From positions 62,001-126,000 of the forward strand of contig CAMXCT020001659.1 in the NCBI GenBank assembly GCA_947184155.2: a stretch of DNA of 64,000 nucleotides, given 5' to 3'. The DNA is from Cladocopium goreaui (Eukaryota; Sar; Dinophyceae; Suessiales; Symbiodiniaceae). Under the pieces are notes generated by a model, which had not been told where the DNA came from, ran no database searches, and worked only from the letters and a program-made list of their open reading frames with translations. A program made the translations under genes and the position numbers. This document shows, piece after piece, positions 10,090 to 19,541 of the stretch; the first letter of the stretch is position 1, and each line of letters begins with the position of its first letter.

Positions 10090-10963
10090 CTTAACGTGGT
10101 ATTTTCGGGAATGATATTGAATTTCATGGGGATGTTGTTACACTCTGGGGATATAATGGGATCATAACGGACCAACTAGTCATATCCAATATCATTCCTC
10201 TGAAATTGGAGGTGGGCCCTCCCAACTTTGAAGTTTAACCCGTGGATTTAGGGGTAGCCTATTTTCAGACACACCACTTGTTGGGACGTCACAGCAACAC
10301 AGGATGTCCCGAGGGCGAATCAATTTCTTCCGCTGTGAAACTGTGAGCCAAGTATAATTCAGGCTGGAATGATGGTGAATGAAAGGGGAATCATCCCCAA
10401 ATGGCCTTGTTTAAGTTATTTTCAGGTTGCTCATGGCAATTCAGCGAGATATGATCGTTTCAAATGGGGCTGGTGAATCGGAAATCCATCCGAACCTGGG
10501 AGATGACCTCCTAATCAGACTCAATTTTAACATTTTTTGGGGGGCCAGGTGGCAAAAACCTACCAACCAACAACCAGATCATCATTTCTTATGGCCTATT
10601 TCCGCCCCCAAATTAACTTCCTTATCTTGGTAAACCGACTGGGTTTGAGAAGAGAGTGTGAGTGGACCACGTCTTTGCCAAAAACGAGGAATTAGCGGTA
10701 GTAGTAGTGTTCTACGGTTTTTCTGCAGTGTATTGAGGATGGGCCATGTTGTCTACATCATTGTAACATATTGCAACCCTAATGTAATCCCATTATAATC
10801 ACATTAACTTCTACAAGTTCTACATTTTTGTTGTAACTCTCTCTCTCTATATATATATATATATTAAATTCCCATTTCAATCCCATCAAAAACCAACTAT
10901 AATCCCATTAAATCCAACTTTTTTACACTTCAACGTTTGCCCGAAAACCCTTCGGAGCCGCAG
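10090..10963. other. AT-rich stretch, no supported gene
   Basis: The open frame at 10427-10633 is low-scoring by eye. There is a CT/TA microsatellite at 10838-10864. Confidence 0.35.
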
Positions 10964-11071
10964 GCCGCCGCGCGTTCGCTGGAGGCAGCAGGGGCTGGCC
11001 GCCCTTTCGCCAACGTGACTACGAGACATGGCGCTGATGTGGATTTGATCGGCGAAAAATTTGGAGTTTGA
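10964..11071 (+). CDS. Candidate terminal exon, low certainty
   Basis: After GAGCCGCAG the frame reads AAARSLEAAGAGRPFANVTT then RHGADVDLIGEKFGV and TGA, in a GC-rich block. An opposite-strand frame overlaps, so strand is not certain. No family recognised. Confidence 0.35.
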   Translation, partial: AAARSLEAAGAGRPFANVTTRHGADVDLIGEKFGV

Positions 11072-11678
11072 CCGTTTTTGACCTACAAAGAATACTGTAT
11101 TTAATGACCTGAGAAAACATCCGATAAATTTACTGTCAACCCAATAAATAGATGTGCTTCCTAAGATTTTTTCTAACAAATGGACTTGAGAAAGCCCATT
11201 ACATCCATAAATTATGGTACGATATTGAAGGGTATTGAAGGACTAAGCTTGAAATAAAATACTGATTGTGAAAATTGAAACCAGGGACTAGAGCATATAT
11301 GAGTTTGTCTGAACATAGGGTACCCCATTCCATCCATTGGTTAACCATAATGTTCCCCGTTACATCCCAATATATCTCATCAAACCCTCATTAAGCCTCC
11401 ATTCAATTCATATATATATATATACACAGTCATTTTAGTGGGGCGTCCGAAGATTTGCAAATTCATGACAAGGGTCAATGCACAGAAGCTGCCTTTTGAA
11501 CCAAAAAGGCACATTCGGGAGCTTTGTAATTGGGAGGAAATTGTTGTATTCGCCCGTTGGATGCTACCAAGACTTTTTGCAGGCAGGGAGTGGCTTTTGG
11601 ACTCCTGTCCGTCTCTATTTTATCACCTTTTATTGACAGCCATGGGTTGCTCAAAGTAAACGTGTTTGCCACAAAGCC
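11072..11678. other. Leader region of the caspase-like gene
   Basis: Mostly AT-rich. TTTTATTGACAG at 11629-11640 is a good 3' splice site, possibly for spliced-leader trans-splicing. It is followed at once by a six-codon upstream frame (ATG at 11641) before the main ATG at 11679. Confidence 0.35.
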
Positions 11679-12594
11679 ATGGCAACCGGAAAGCATGCCC
11701 TCGTACTGTCTTGTGAGGTTCCTGGTGAGGAAAAACTCCCAGGTGCTAGCTACAATGCAGAAAAGTTAAGCCAATTCTTCCGAAGGGCGAAGATACCTGC
11801 CAGTTGCGTTTATGGCGTGAAGCTGACCCTGGACCGGGCCAAAGAGTACATCAACGATACATTGCGAATTACATGTTTTTTATGGAGTTTTCCATGGGTG
11901 CCAGGGGTCGTGGAAATTGTCTGATGGTACCCTTGGGCTTCGTGACATTTTGGAGCAGTGGGATTCTGCCGTGCAACTTGGAACAGCTCAACACCTTCTG
12001 ATCGTTTCTGACGCATGTGAGTCGGGGAAGATGGTGAATGAAGCTGAACTCCTGGAGCGAAAAGACATTGCTGTGCAAGCATCCTGCGCTGGATGCAACA
12101 ACTCTCTTGATACAGTGGGAGAAACCTTCACAGAGTATTTGCTTTGGAACCTGCAGGGGCGCAGTACTGCAAACAAACGAGGCACAGACATGCTGATTCA
12201 CATTGAGAGGGCGCTGCTTGAATTCCGTCCATCTTACTACTGCCCAGACAAAAGAAACTATAGAGGCTGGGTGTTTATCGATGAAGCTGACGGAGCAGAT
12301 TATAGCTCTTCCCAAGGCCTCTCTTTGGGACCTGAAACTTCAGACGCATCCACCTTGAGTTTCCATTTCGGGGGGCATGATGACAACATGTCCAACCAAG
12401 AGGCAAATCCACTAGGCCTTGAAGATGCACCATTAGCTGATAATGATGAACAAGTTGGTAGTGAGCTCTTCGCATTCTTGATTTTCGTGGCATTGTGCTG
12501 GTTACTCTTTTTTGCCACTTTGAAAAACTGCAATTTGGCATTCCTGTTTATCGATGGCATTTGTTATTCCCACTCAGTCTTCGACAAAGTTTAA
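11679..12594 (+). CDS. Caspase-like peptidase (C14) with C-terminal membrane helix; frameshifted
   Basis: The product resembles the p20 unit of metacaspases/caspase-like cysteine peptidases. From ATG 11679 it reads MATGKHALVLSCEVPGEEKL and PGASYNAEKLSQFF, the usual first strand and helix. A second frame then gives FYGVFHGCQGSWKLSDG, carrying the catalytic His-Gly, followed by LLIVSDACESGKMV, whose DACxSG is the catalytic Cys motif. The two frames (11679-~11880 and ~11876-12594) differ by one base. The switch falls at six T's at 11876-11881, with no AG for an intron there. About 20 hydrophobic residues (FAFLIFVALCWLLFFATL) near 12465-12525 predict a membrane anchor, and the tail is short. The fold assignment is strong. 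Activity is doubtful if the shift is real, and it could be an assembly error. Dinoflagellate metacaspases usually lack such a C-terminal anchor as far as I recall. Confidence 0.75.
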
Positions 12595-12632
12595 CTTTGT
12601 CTTTCACAACGACAAAGTTTAACTTTGTCTTT
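12582..12632. repeat. Two copies of palindrome GACAAAGTT-T-AACTTTGTC
   Basis: A 9-bp-arm palindrome with one-base loop occurs twice in direct orientation at the stop codon of the caspase-like gene and just after it. The TAA stop lies inside the first copy. A third copy lies at 26206. It could form a strong RNA hairpin at the transcript end. Confidence 0.8.
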
Positions 12633-12822
12633 GGAAGCGACATGTGTTTACTTGGCATTATCAGACCCAATGAGTACTATATAGTATTTGAAGATCTTAC
12701 CATCATATCCCAATATGAGGTTATCACGGGGGGATGTTGAGCCATTTGGTTCAAATTATTAATTCATTGCACTATGCGTGCGGGTACGCGCGCTCTTCGC
12801 AAGCGCCAGGGTCTTAGCTCAT

Positions 12823-12896
12823 ATCTCAAAATTGGAAATCCCTTTATAACCCTAAACTTTTTGGGTTGATTTTCATGGGGTTCCCAATTTTGAGAT
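12823..12896. other. Hairpin intron (ATCTCAAAATTGGAA arms)
   Basis: ATCTCAAAATTGGAAATCCC (12823) pairs with GGGGTTCCCAATTTTGAGAT (about 12877-12896), with few mismatches. It lies in the presumed first intron or leader of gene A. Confidence 0.7.
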
Positions 12897-12946
12897 TGGC
12901 GATATTTTTTCGGTCCCCCCCTTTAAAAAAAAAACCATCTGCTCAG

Positions 12947-15900
12947 GTTATGCCAGGATGGATGATGAACTCCCAGGGCCTCGAGGTCAGCTGGCCCGCC
13001 CCGCCATGCCACTGGAGTCCACTGGAGAAACTGCAAGGGCAAGATATGGCAATTTTTTCCTTAAGGTAAAATTTGCCATATCTTGCCAATTGATAATTTT
13101 GCCAACTGATATCTTGGCTCAAATGACTAATTAGATCTTGATCTCATGAGCTTATTTCAGACATGGTCTTCAAATAATCCTAGCGATCTAAAAGGGGATA
13201 AAAGGGGTAATAATTACATCACACATCATATTCAGGGCCATCAACTCCCCAAAGAAGTGAAAACCCCTTAAGGGAAAAACATACAGGTTCGGTTCCACAC
13301 TTTTCTTCTGCACGCTGCAGCCAGCTGTACCCGAAGAACCATGCCGGACTCTAAGCCAAAACCTGAGCAAGTCGAATTGCTCAAGGAGCCTGGGACCTTT
13401 CTTGCTGGGGATTTAGTTTTTTTTCGATCATCCCTGGGAGGAGTTCTATGGCAGTTTCCTTTCCCCTGAGTATATCATGGAGAGGAACCAGCAGAACAAG
13501 CGGGATCGCAAAAGCAAGAAGGCGATATTGTTTGATATAGATTGATAGTTTTAAGATCACATGGCATATCAATGCAATTTTTTTAGTTACTTTGCTCGGG
13601 GATAATTTTGGCCCCCGGTCAGGAACCAGTGGTGTTTACCTTCATCAACATCACTTCCAAATTCATCGATGAGAGCCAGGCAGGGCAAACCTTCAGAAAT
13701 GATTTTGGGAGGTGTATATCATTCCACTTTCTATGGGAGGTGACCTCAAAAGACAACTTCGACTTTGTGCTGCGGTGGGTGTCGGTTGCAGACTTTGTTG
13801 GATGCCCTCCAACAAAGAAAGAAGTCCAGGCCCAATTCATTGATAGATTTTATCATCTTGTGGGCATTTGGAAAAACATATATGTAAATCAATGTCGGTC
13901 TCAGCTGCTTTGACTAGCTAGGCTGCTTTGAAGAGTGTCAACAAGCTGCATCGATTGAACTCCTTTGATTCAAAGGAAGAAGAAGAGGACCCAGCATCAG
14001 TGCAAATGATTCATTCTTTCAACCTAGTGGATATTTATTCTGTTGAACCTTTTACTTTTACTATATAGTTTTCAGTTTGATGGGTAACAGCCACAGCCTA
14101 TAAGTAGATATTCCAATATCTACTTATAGGCTCCAATGAACCTTTGATAACCATTATCATTTCAGTTTGATGGGCAGGAATGGCTGGAAACTGAAGGTGA
14201 CTTACACCGTGGTTGCGCTTCATATGCCTCTGAGAGAGCAAAGCGGAATGCTGGAACAAGGCCATAGCATTGAATTTTCCAATTAATGTTCAACCATATG
14301 GAATTTTTAGCTTTGCACAGGCCTGGACATAACGACATGGATGTGCTGAAGAAGGCTTACAAAGCTGCTATGAAGGCGGGACTTCTAAAATCTTCTGTTT
14401 AATAATAATGCTATGATCAGATCATCATAACATTATTAATTAAACACTTTGCATTGGATGAACACCATCGTTCTTGGAGTATGGAAATCAACTAACAGAT
14501 TAAGTTTATGATCGATGGGTCAGGAGTACCGAGAAGAACATCAGCCGAAGGTTGTGAGATCCGCCAGGAACTCAAGCCTTTTTCAATACAAACATATATA
14601 TATATATATTTCAACACCGTCCCTCATATTTTCAGGATTGAAATCGTCAGATATTTCCTGGCCCCTCGGTTTCTCAGGCTGGGACGACGTATGTGAGACA
14701 AGCGTCAAAGCCTGAGAGCGTCAGGGAATCAGGTGAAAGCGATGCTGATGCCGAAGTTTGGATGGAGAAAATTCATCCCATGAATATGGAGGATCCCCCA
14801 ACCAAGTCTGACGAAGAAGTTCCGATTCCCAAAAAAACAGAAAGGAAGTGGCGTCTTAGAACTGGTCAAACGGATGAAGATTTGGTGAATGAAGCCACCC
14901 GACATACACAGAGGGAATTGTTTCCTGACCTACTTGAATGTGATCCTAAACTTCGCCGAAAAACCCCTGATCTTGCAGAACCTGTTCACAAAGGGAAGGA
15001 ATCCCCACACCAAGAAAGTGAAAGTGAAGTGGAAGACAAAAAAAGTGGTGAGAAGGGAACTTTCAAGGACTAGCTTGATAATGTTTGACAATCTGATTCA
15101 ACACTTTTTTGAGAAAGACTTATTTCTCAAAAAGTTTCACCCTGATAGGTACTAGCTATCAATTTTGTTTTCATTGTCATTGCAGGATACCAAGCCCTTA
15201 TGCGTGCCAATGGATCTCCCGGCTGCAGCAGCTGCAGCAACCAAGCGACTGATGGACAAGCAGAACAGCTTTGAGCACCATGACCTTCGACAGGCCGGGC
15301 AACTTCGTGATCGAATCGAATTCAAATTCCATTTTGAATCCATCATATGCTTAGATACGCATCAGTCATATGATATTTGAGGGTACTGCAAATTTAGGGG
15401 GTGGTCGTTGCTAGGCCCAAAAAGCACTACGCAAAGCTGCTCGCAGTGGGGGGCAGCCAGAAGAACGCGGAGAAGATTCATCAGAATGTTCAGAACGTGA
15501 TGATGTAATGAAGAAACCAGCAGGAAGGGGTCGCGGAGGAAAAGGGAGAGGCCGAGGTAGAGGTGGAGGCAAAGGAGTTGGAAAGCAAAAAAAACCTTCT
15601 GTAACAAACCGTGTTCAAGCAAAGGCAGATGCGACAGATCCCAAGCCCGAGCCAGCAAAGCCCTTGAAAGATGAACCGAAAAAGCCGTCAAAGAATAATG
15701 TAAAGCCTATGGATGACTCCAACAATGCGCCGTCAAAGAAACCGAAGAAAGAAAAGGCAGCAGGTGATCATGAGGACAGTAAAAACAATCGAAACTCCTG
15801 ATTTTGAATTGCTCCCCATTGTTTTCAACCCCATTGAATTGCACTCTGATTTCAGGATTATATGGCTGAACTTGCCGAGATTGACGATGAGCACTTTGTT

Positions 15901-18900
15901 TTTCAAGATCTTTCAGAAACTGGTAAGAGGTATCATCCTCAGGATTCAGGTCCCCAAGATTTCTAATCATAGCCCTGCCTCGCCATTGCTCAGGAGCTGG
16001 ACCATCAAAGCACCTAGCCCAGATCTTTCAAGCATCGGCGTGGTGTCAGGGCCCAAGAGATTTTTTCAATGTTTTCCAATTTGATACACCGAATCTTTGA
16101 CTCAGGGCAAACAGCTTCTACATCTACAAGGCAATCGACAAGAATGTGAACAGCTTCAATGCTCGTGAAGGAACAGGATTTTCTGCCCGATACTCAAGTC
16201 AATAGAATCATTTAGTAGTAGATTACGTTTGTGGTACTCCAAGGTGAACAACAAAGGTGGCGTGACACTGGGCTTTTGCAAAATGGAGTCTGTCAGTGAT
16301 GCGTTTGATACTCAATCTGAATTGGTGGAATCGCATGCAATGTGATACATTAATGATAGAAGCCTCCAACTGTGTTTGCTGAGGTGGCAGGCAGCGAAAA
16401 CGATGGCCGGGTGGCCAGTTGACTGCGACTGAGGAGTTTTGAGATCTATGATCAGATCATGATCTATTTGTTTTCTGGGGTTTGATCTGCCATCTGGATT
16501 TTTAAAACCGATAATATATATAATAATAGCATCATCAGAATTTTTACCACACATAATTATATATATATATATATTGTTCACAATTTGCTTCAAATCCATG
16601 TCCACTGAGCAACTCCAAATTGGAAGGCTACAGATCGGAATTCTCGATCAACAGCTTTGGGGTGCGTTACAAAACCAAATCGTCGGAAGAAAATGCTGAA
16701 AGTTGCAGACCTGTAGAAGCTGCAGAGTATGTACATTGGATTGATCTAATAAATTGGTACCGGTGATGTCGATTCTGCATTATTTGCGATTTACAATTGC
16801 AGTACTTTTCCCAAAAGGCTGCAGCAGTGACTAGATCTTTTAGCCATGGCTACACCCGAATGGACAAAGTCCAAGCTAGCTCTCACCCGGTCAGCGGTGC
16901 GAGCCTTGCTCTTCGTTGGATTTCCAGCCGTCATGTCCGGACCTCATGATCAGAGCAGGGATTCAGATTTCAGAATTTGGCCACGCATAAGGATCCATTT
17001 CTGTGACTACATCGCGCAGAATCACTACCATGACACCCACCAGGTACCGTACTCAAATCAAATCATATACTATATATATATATTAGAAATCATGAGATCT
17101 AGATCTAAATTCATTTGACTGAGGATTTATCCAACGTTGACCTCTTCAGCGGACAGGGCGCCATTTGGAGAAGCTTCAGCCAGGGCCCCATGATAAATTT
17201 AATTGATCAGATCATTCAAGTAAATGTTGAACAGTTTAGAAGATAAGCATACTGATTGAATCTGATTGAGTTCCAGTTTAAACTAGGCGAACTGGGTGCA
17301 AGCACGCCTGAATCTCAGGATGGATTTTGCTTTAAGGCACATTGGATGTTTTCGTTTGGGTTCATGTCATGAATGAAATCTACAAGGACCAAAAAAATAG
17401 CTCCATTCCTGGCTGGAATGGAGCTTTTTTTTTGGTGTCATTTTACGTGATCTTCAGCCAGCACATATTTAGTTTGATCTAAGGGCCCACATCGAGATTG
17501 AGGAGTCAAAATTGGATGACCTCGGAAGTCTGTGAGGTTCTCAATTATAAGTTTCGCTGGCTAATATATTAAATTGAATCGCTATGTGCTGTGGAGGTCG
17601 GGACTACAAAAGGCGACCTTGTCCATCCTTCGCCTCAAACCACATGGTTTGTTGACAGCGGGCCTTCCCTGCCATTCGTTCATCTTTTTGAATCGAGGAA
17701 CCTCCAAGCGGTCTAAGTCCAGACCATTGGGGGACCAAAGCAAAGCTTACATCCAGATTGCCAACATGTCAGTGGCTTAAATGTTTTGGTATGTTTTCGT
17801 GCATCGATCTGCAATCCCCCCAAAAATAAATCAAAATTGAGGATCCTGAAAATTTTAAATTTTAAAGGAAACTTTTGGGATCCCAATTGCGATCCTGAAT
17901 TTTGATTCCATTATCATTAAATTATTTCATGGGTTGAACGTTCTCCCAAGGCTGGCAGCACGCCTACTGCTGCTGTGCATGCTGGCATCTATCCGCTGCT
18001 GTGAATGGCTGATTGAGCAGCCGCCATCATCTACTTTTACAGCCTTCCCATATCTACGGTTCTTGATGAAAGCTTTCAGGCGGCACATCCCGATCCAAGT
18101 TGCAGCGGTTGCCGGAATCTTAGTCCCTGGCTGTTGACATTGCATTTGCAATATTAATTGGCAAGGATGTTGAGAAATTTCCTCAGTGCGCAAGCCGGCC
18201 ATTAAGTTGGATGGGCATCTTCGGCGCCAAATCCCCCAAGCTCACTGTGGTGATCGGGACACCGTCTGGAACCCAGTATGATCCAGTATGCATGCTTAAT
18301 AAGCTTAGCGGTGGTATTTTCCATTTGGGTTATCCCCACAATAAAATTGCAATGACAAGATCAAAGAAAATTTGGGGTGCCTATATGTTTTCCTTTGGGG
18401 GGATAGCCCAAGTGGAACATTATAGTGGATATTAAGTGCGTGTACATTGGGGTATGGGGCTGCTGCTTCCTTCAGGAAATGGATGTCCCGACTCTACAAG
18501 CCGCTGACCAAAGATTTGAAAGCCAAGCTGAAATTGTCATCCAAAGACATTGTGATCAAGAGACATCTTAAAAATGGAAGAGTTTCTGTGCAGGGCTGCC
18601 CAGAGCCAGAGTTTGAAACATATCTGATTCATGACAATTCAATTGGAATATATATATATTGCAACATGCACATGTTGCATTAATATAAAAAAAAATCCAA
18701 TTGCATTGTCATGAATCAGAACGGTCAATTGCCTGAGGCAAGGTGGGCCTGCTCTTAAGCAGACCCAAGTCTATCCCAAGCGATTTGGTGAGACCATTGC
18801 CCGACTCCACACTGAGCACATGGTCGTGAGCTAAGTGGTGTGTGATATCGATTTCAAAAAAATGTTGAATTTTATGACATTTTGGAATCACAATAAGGCC

Positions 18901-19179
18901 GTTGCCAATGCGTCTTTTCGAAACGAAGTTGCCGTGAAAGCCATCGAATGTGATGCAGTTGGACCCTCAACTATATACATGCAGCTATATCATTATGTAT
19001 TCCTGCTATATTCCTGCTTTTCATTTCCCCACTTTCCGCACCCTAAGGTCCAGACAGGGGCCTCCAATCTGAAGGCACCATTCTTGTGGCGCCATGCTGG
19101 CCTGGAGCCAATTGAGCAGTTCTTGAAATCTGAACGTGCTTGTGGTCGCTTCCGGCCCGCTTTCAAGATGGACTTCTAA
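12947..19179 (+). CDS. Gene A: multi-exon gene of a dinoflagellate repeated family with PCHSF / EQP segment
   Basis: About 27 exons, mostly with AG|G acceptors. Approximate limits: 12947-13036, 13287-13530, 13623-13905, 13922-14000, 14166-14260, 14321-14397, 14524-14576, 14651-15070, 15186-15340, 15415-15763, 15856-15922, 15994-16049, 16106-16196, 16244-16336, 16610-16727, 16803-16941, 16974-17043, 17150-17190, 17274-17335, 17484-17531, 17597-17779, 17951-18109, 18208-18290, 18476-18620, 18721-18834, 18898-18972, 19048-19179. Landmarks: a basic Gly/Arg/Lys-rich exon (15415-15763); GLLTAGLPCHSFIFLNRGTS (17640-17700); EWLIEQPPSSTF (18004-18040); WMGIFGAKSPKLTVVIGTP (18208-18265). This PC-S / EQP / MGxFG order matches, from memory, a large uncharacterised dinoflagellate family; PC-S recalls motif IV of cytosine methyltransferases, but motif I was not found. 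An ATG at 13341 is possible. A one-base frame conflict lies at eight T's (13417-13424). This may be more than one gene. Role unknown. Confidence 0.6.
13038..13087. other. Hairpin intron, arms GGCAAGATATGGCAA
   Basis: GGCAAGATATGGCAATTTT (13038-13056) pairs with AAAATTTGCCATATCTTGCC (13068-13087). The hairpin starts right at the end of an exon reading MPLESTGETARA. Confidence 0.85.
14070..14174. other. Introner-like intron: perfect hairpin flanked by 15-bp direct repeats
   Basis: AGCCTATAAGTAGATATT and its exact complement form an 18-bp-arm hairpin with a CC loop at 14095-14132. It is flanked by the direct repeat TTTCAGTTTGATGGG at 14070-14084 and 14160-14174. The right copy supplies the TTTCAG acceptor and the first codons (FDGQEW) of the next exon. 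This fits an intron created by insertion with target duplication. Confidence 0.85.
14405..14445. other. Imperfect hairpin intron
   Basis: TAATAATGCTATGATC and GATCATCATAACATTATTA form an interrupted stem after the exon ending AGLLKSS. Confidence 0.6.
15103..15136. other. Hairpin intron, ACTTTTTTGAGAAA arms
   Basis: Arms of 13-14 bp around a GACTTA loop, between the acidic exon ending near 15070 and the exon at 15186. Confidence 0.7.
17389..17436. other. Hairpin intron, AGCTCCATTCC arms
   Basis: CCAAAAAAATAGCTCCATTCC (given as two pieces CCAAAAAAATAG and CTCCATTCC) pairs with GGAATGGAGC followed by nine T's. It resembles a bacterial terminator only by chance, since it lies inside an intron of a eukaryotic gene. 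Confidence 0.8.
17830..17906. other. Hairpin intron, ATCAAAATTGAGGATC arms
   Basis: ATCAAAATTGAGGATC (17830) pairs with GATCCTGAATTTTGAT (17891) with one mismatch. An inner AAAATTTTAAATTTT palindrome gives a nested structure. Confidence 0.75.
18321..18415. other. Hairpin intron, CCATTTGGGTTATCCCC arms
   Basis: CCATTTGGGTTATCCCC (18321-18337) and GGGGATAGCCCAAGTGG (18399-18415) differ from perfect complementarity at two positions. Confidence 0.75.
18623..18720. other. Nested hairpin intron, 25-bp arms
   Basis: The left arm 18623-18647 (TCTGATTCATGACAATTCAA...) and right arm 18696-18720 match at 24 of 25 positions. Inside sits a second, perfect palindrome, TGCAACATGCACATGTTGCA (18660-18679). 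The exons on both sides (ending PEPEFETY, starting TVNCLRQGGPALK) abut the arms closely. Confidence 0.9.
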
Positions 19180-19541
19180 ATATTTAGAACCAAGTCAAGG
19201 GCTGGATATATATATAACCATCTGGTTGGTAATGGGTGGTGATATGTGGTGATTAAAAGTTCAAAGATATTTTTTCTAATTCCAGGGATTCAGCCCAAAA
19301 TCTTAATTCGTAATTCGGAAAGGTATAAATTTATACCGGACTCCAGAGTTTCAAACAAATCCCACTCCAAACCCAGAGCGTGAAAAGTGCGTGAAACGAC
19401 CGTGAAAAACCCGTGAAAAGACCGTGAAAAACCCGTGAAAACCAATCAAAAACTTGAGCATGGAAACCACATAATTTTATTCAGAATTTTGAGGATTTTA
19501 TTTAGGCTCAGGGGAAAGGTCACCCTTTTTTGACCTTTAGT

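Noticed and set aside
17398..17436. Stem-loop plus T run like a rho-independent terminator
   Set aside because: It lies in an intron of a eukaryotic gene and belongs to the hairpin-intron pattern.
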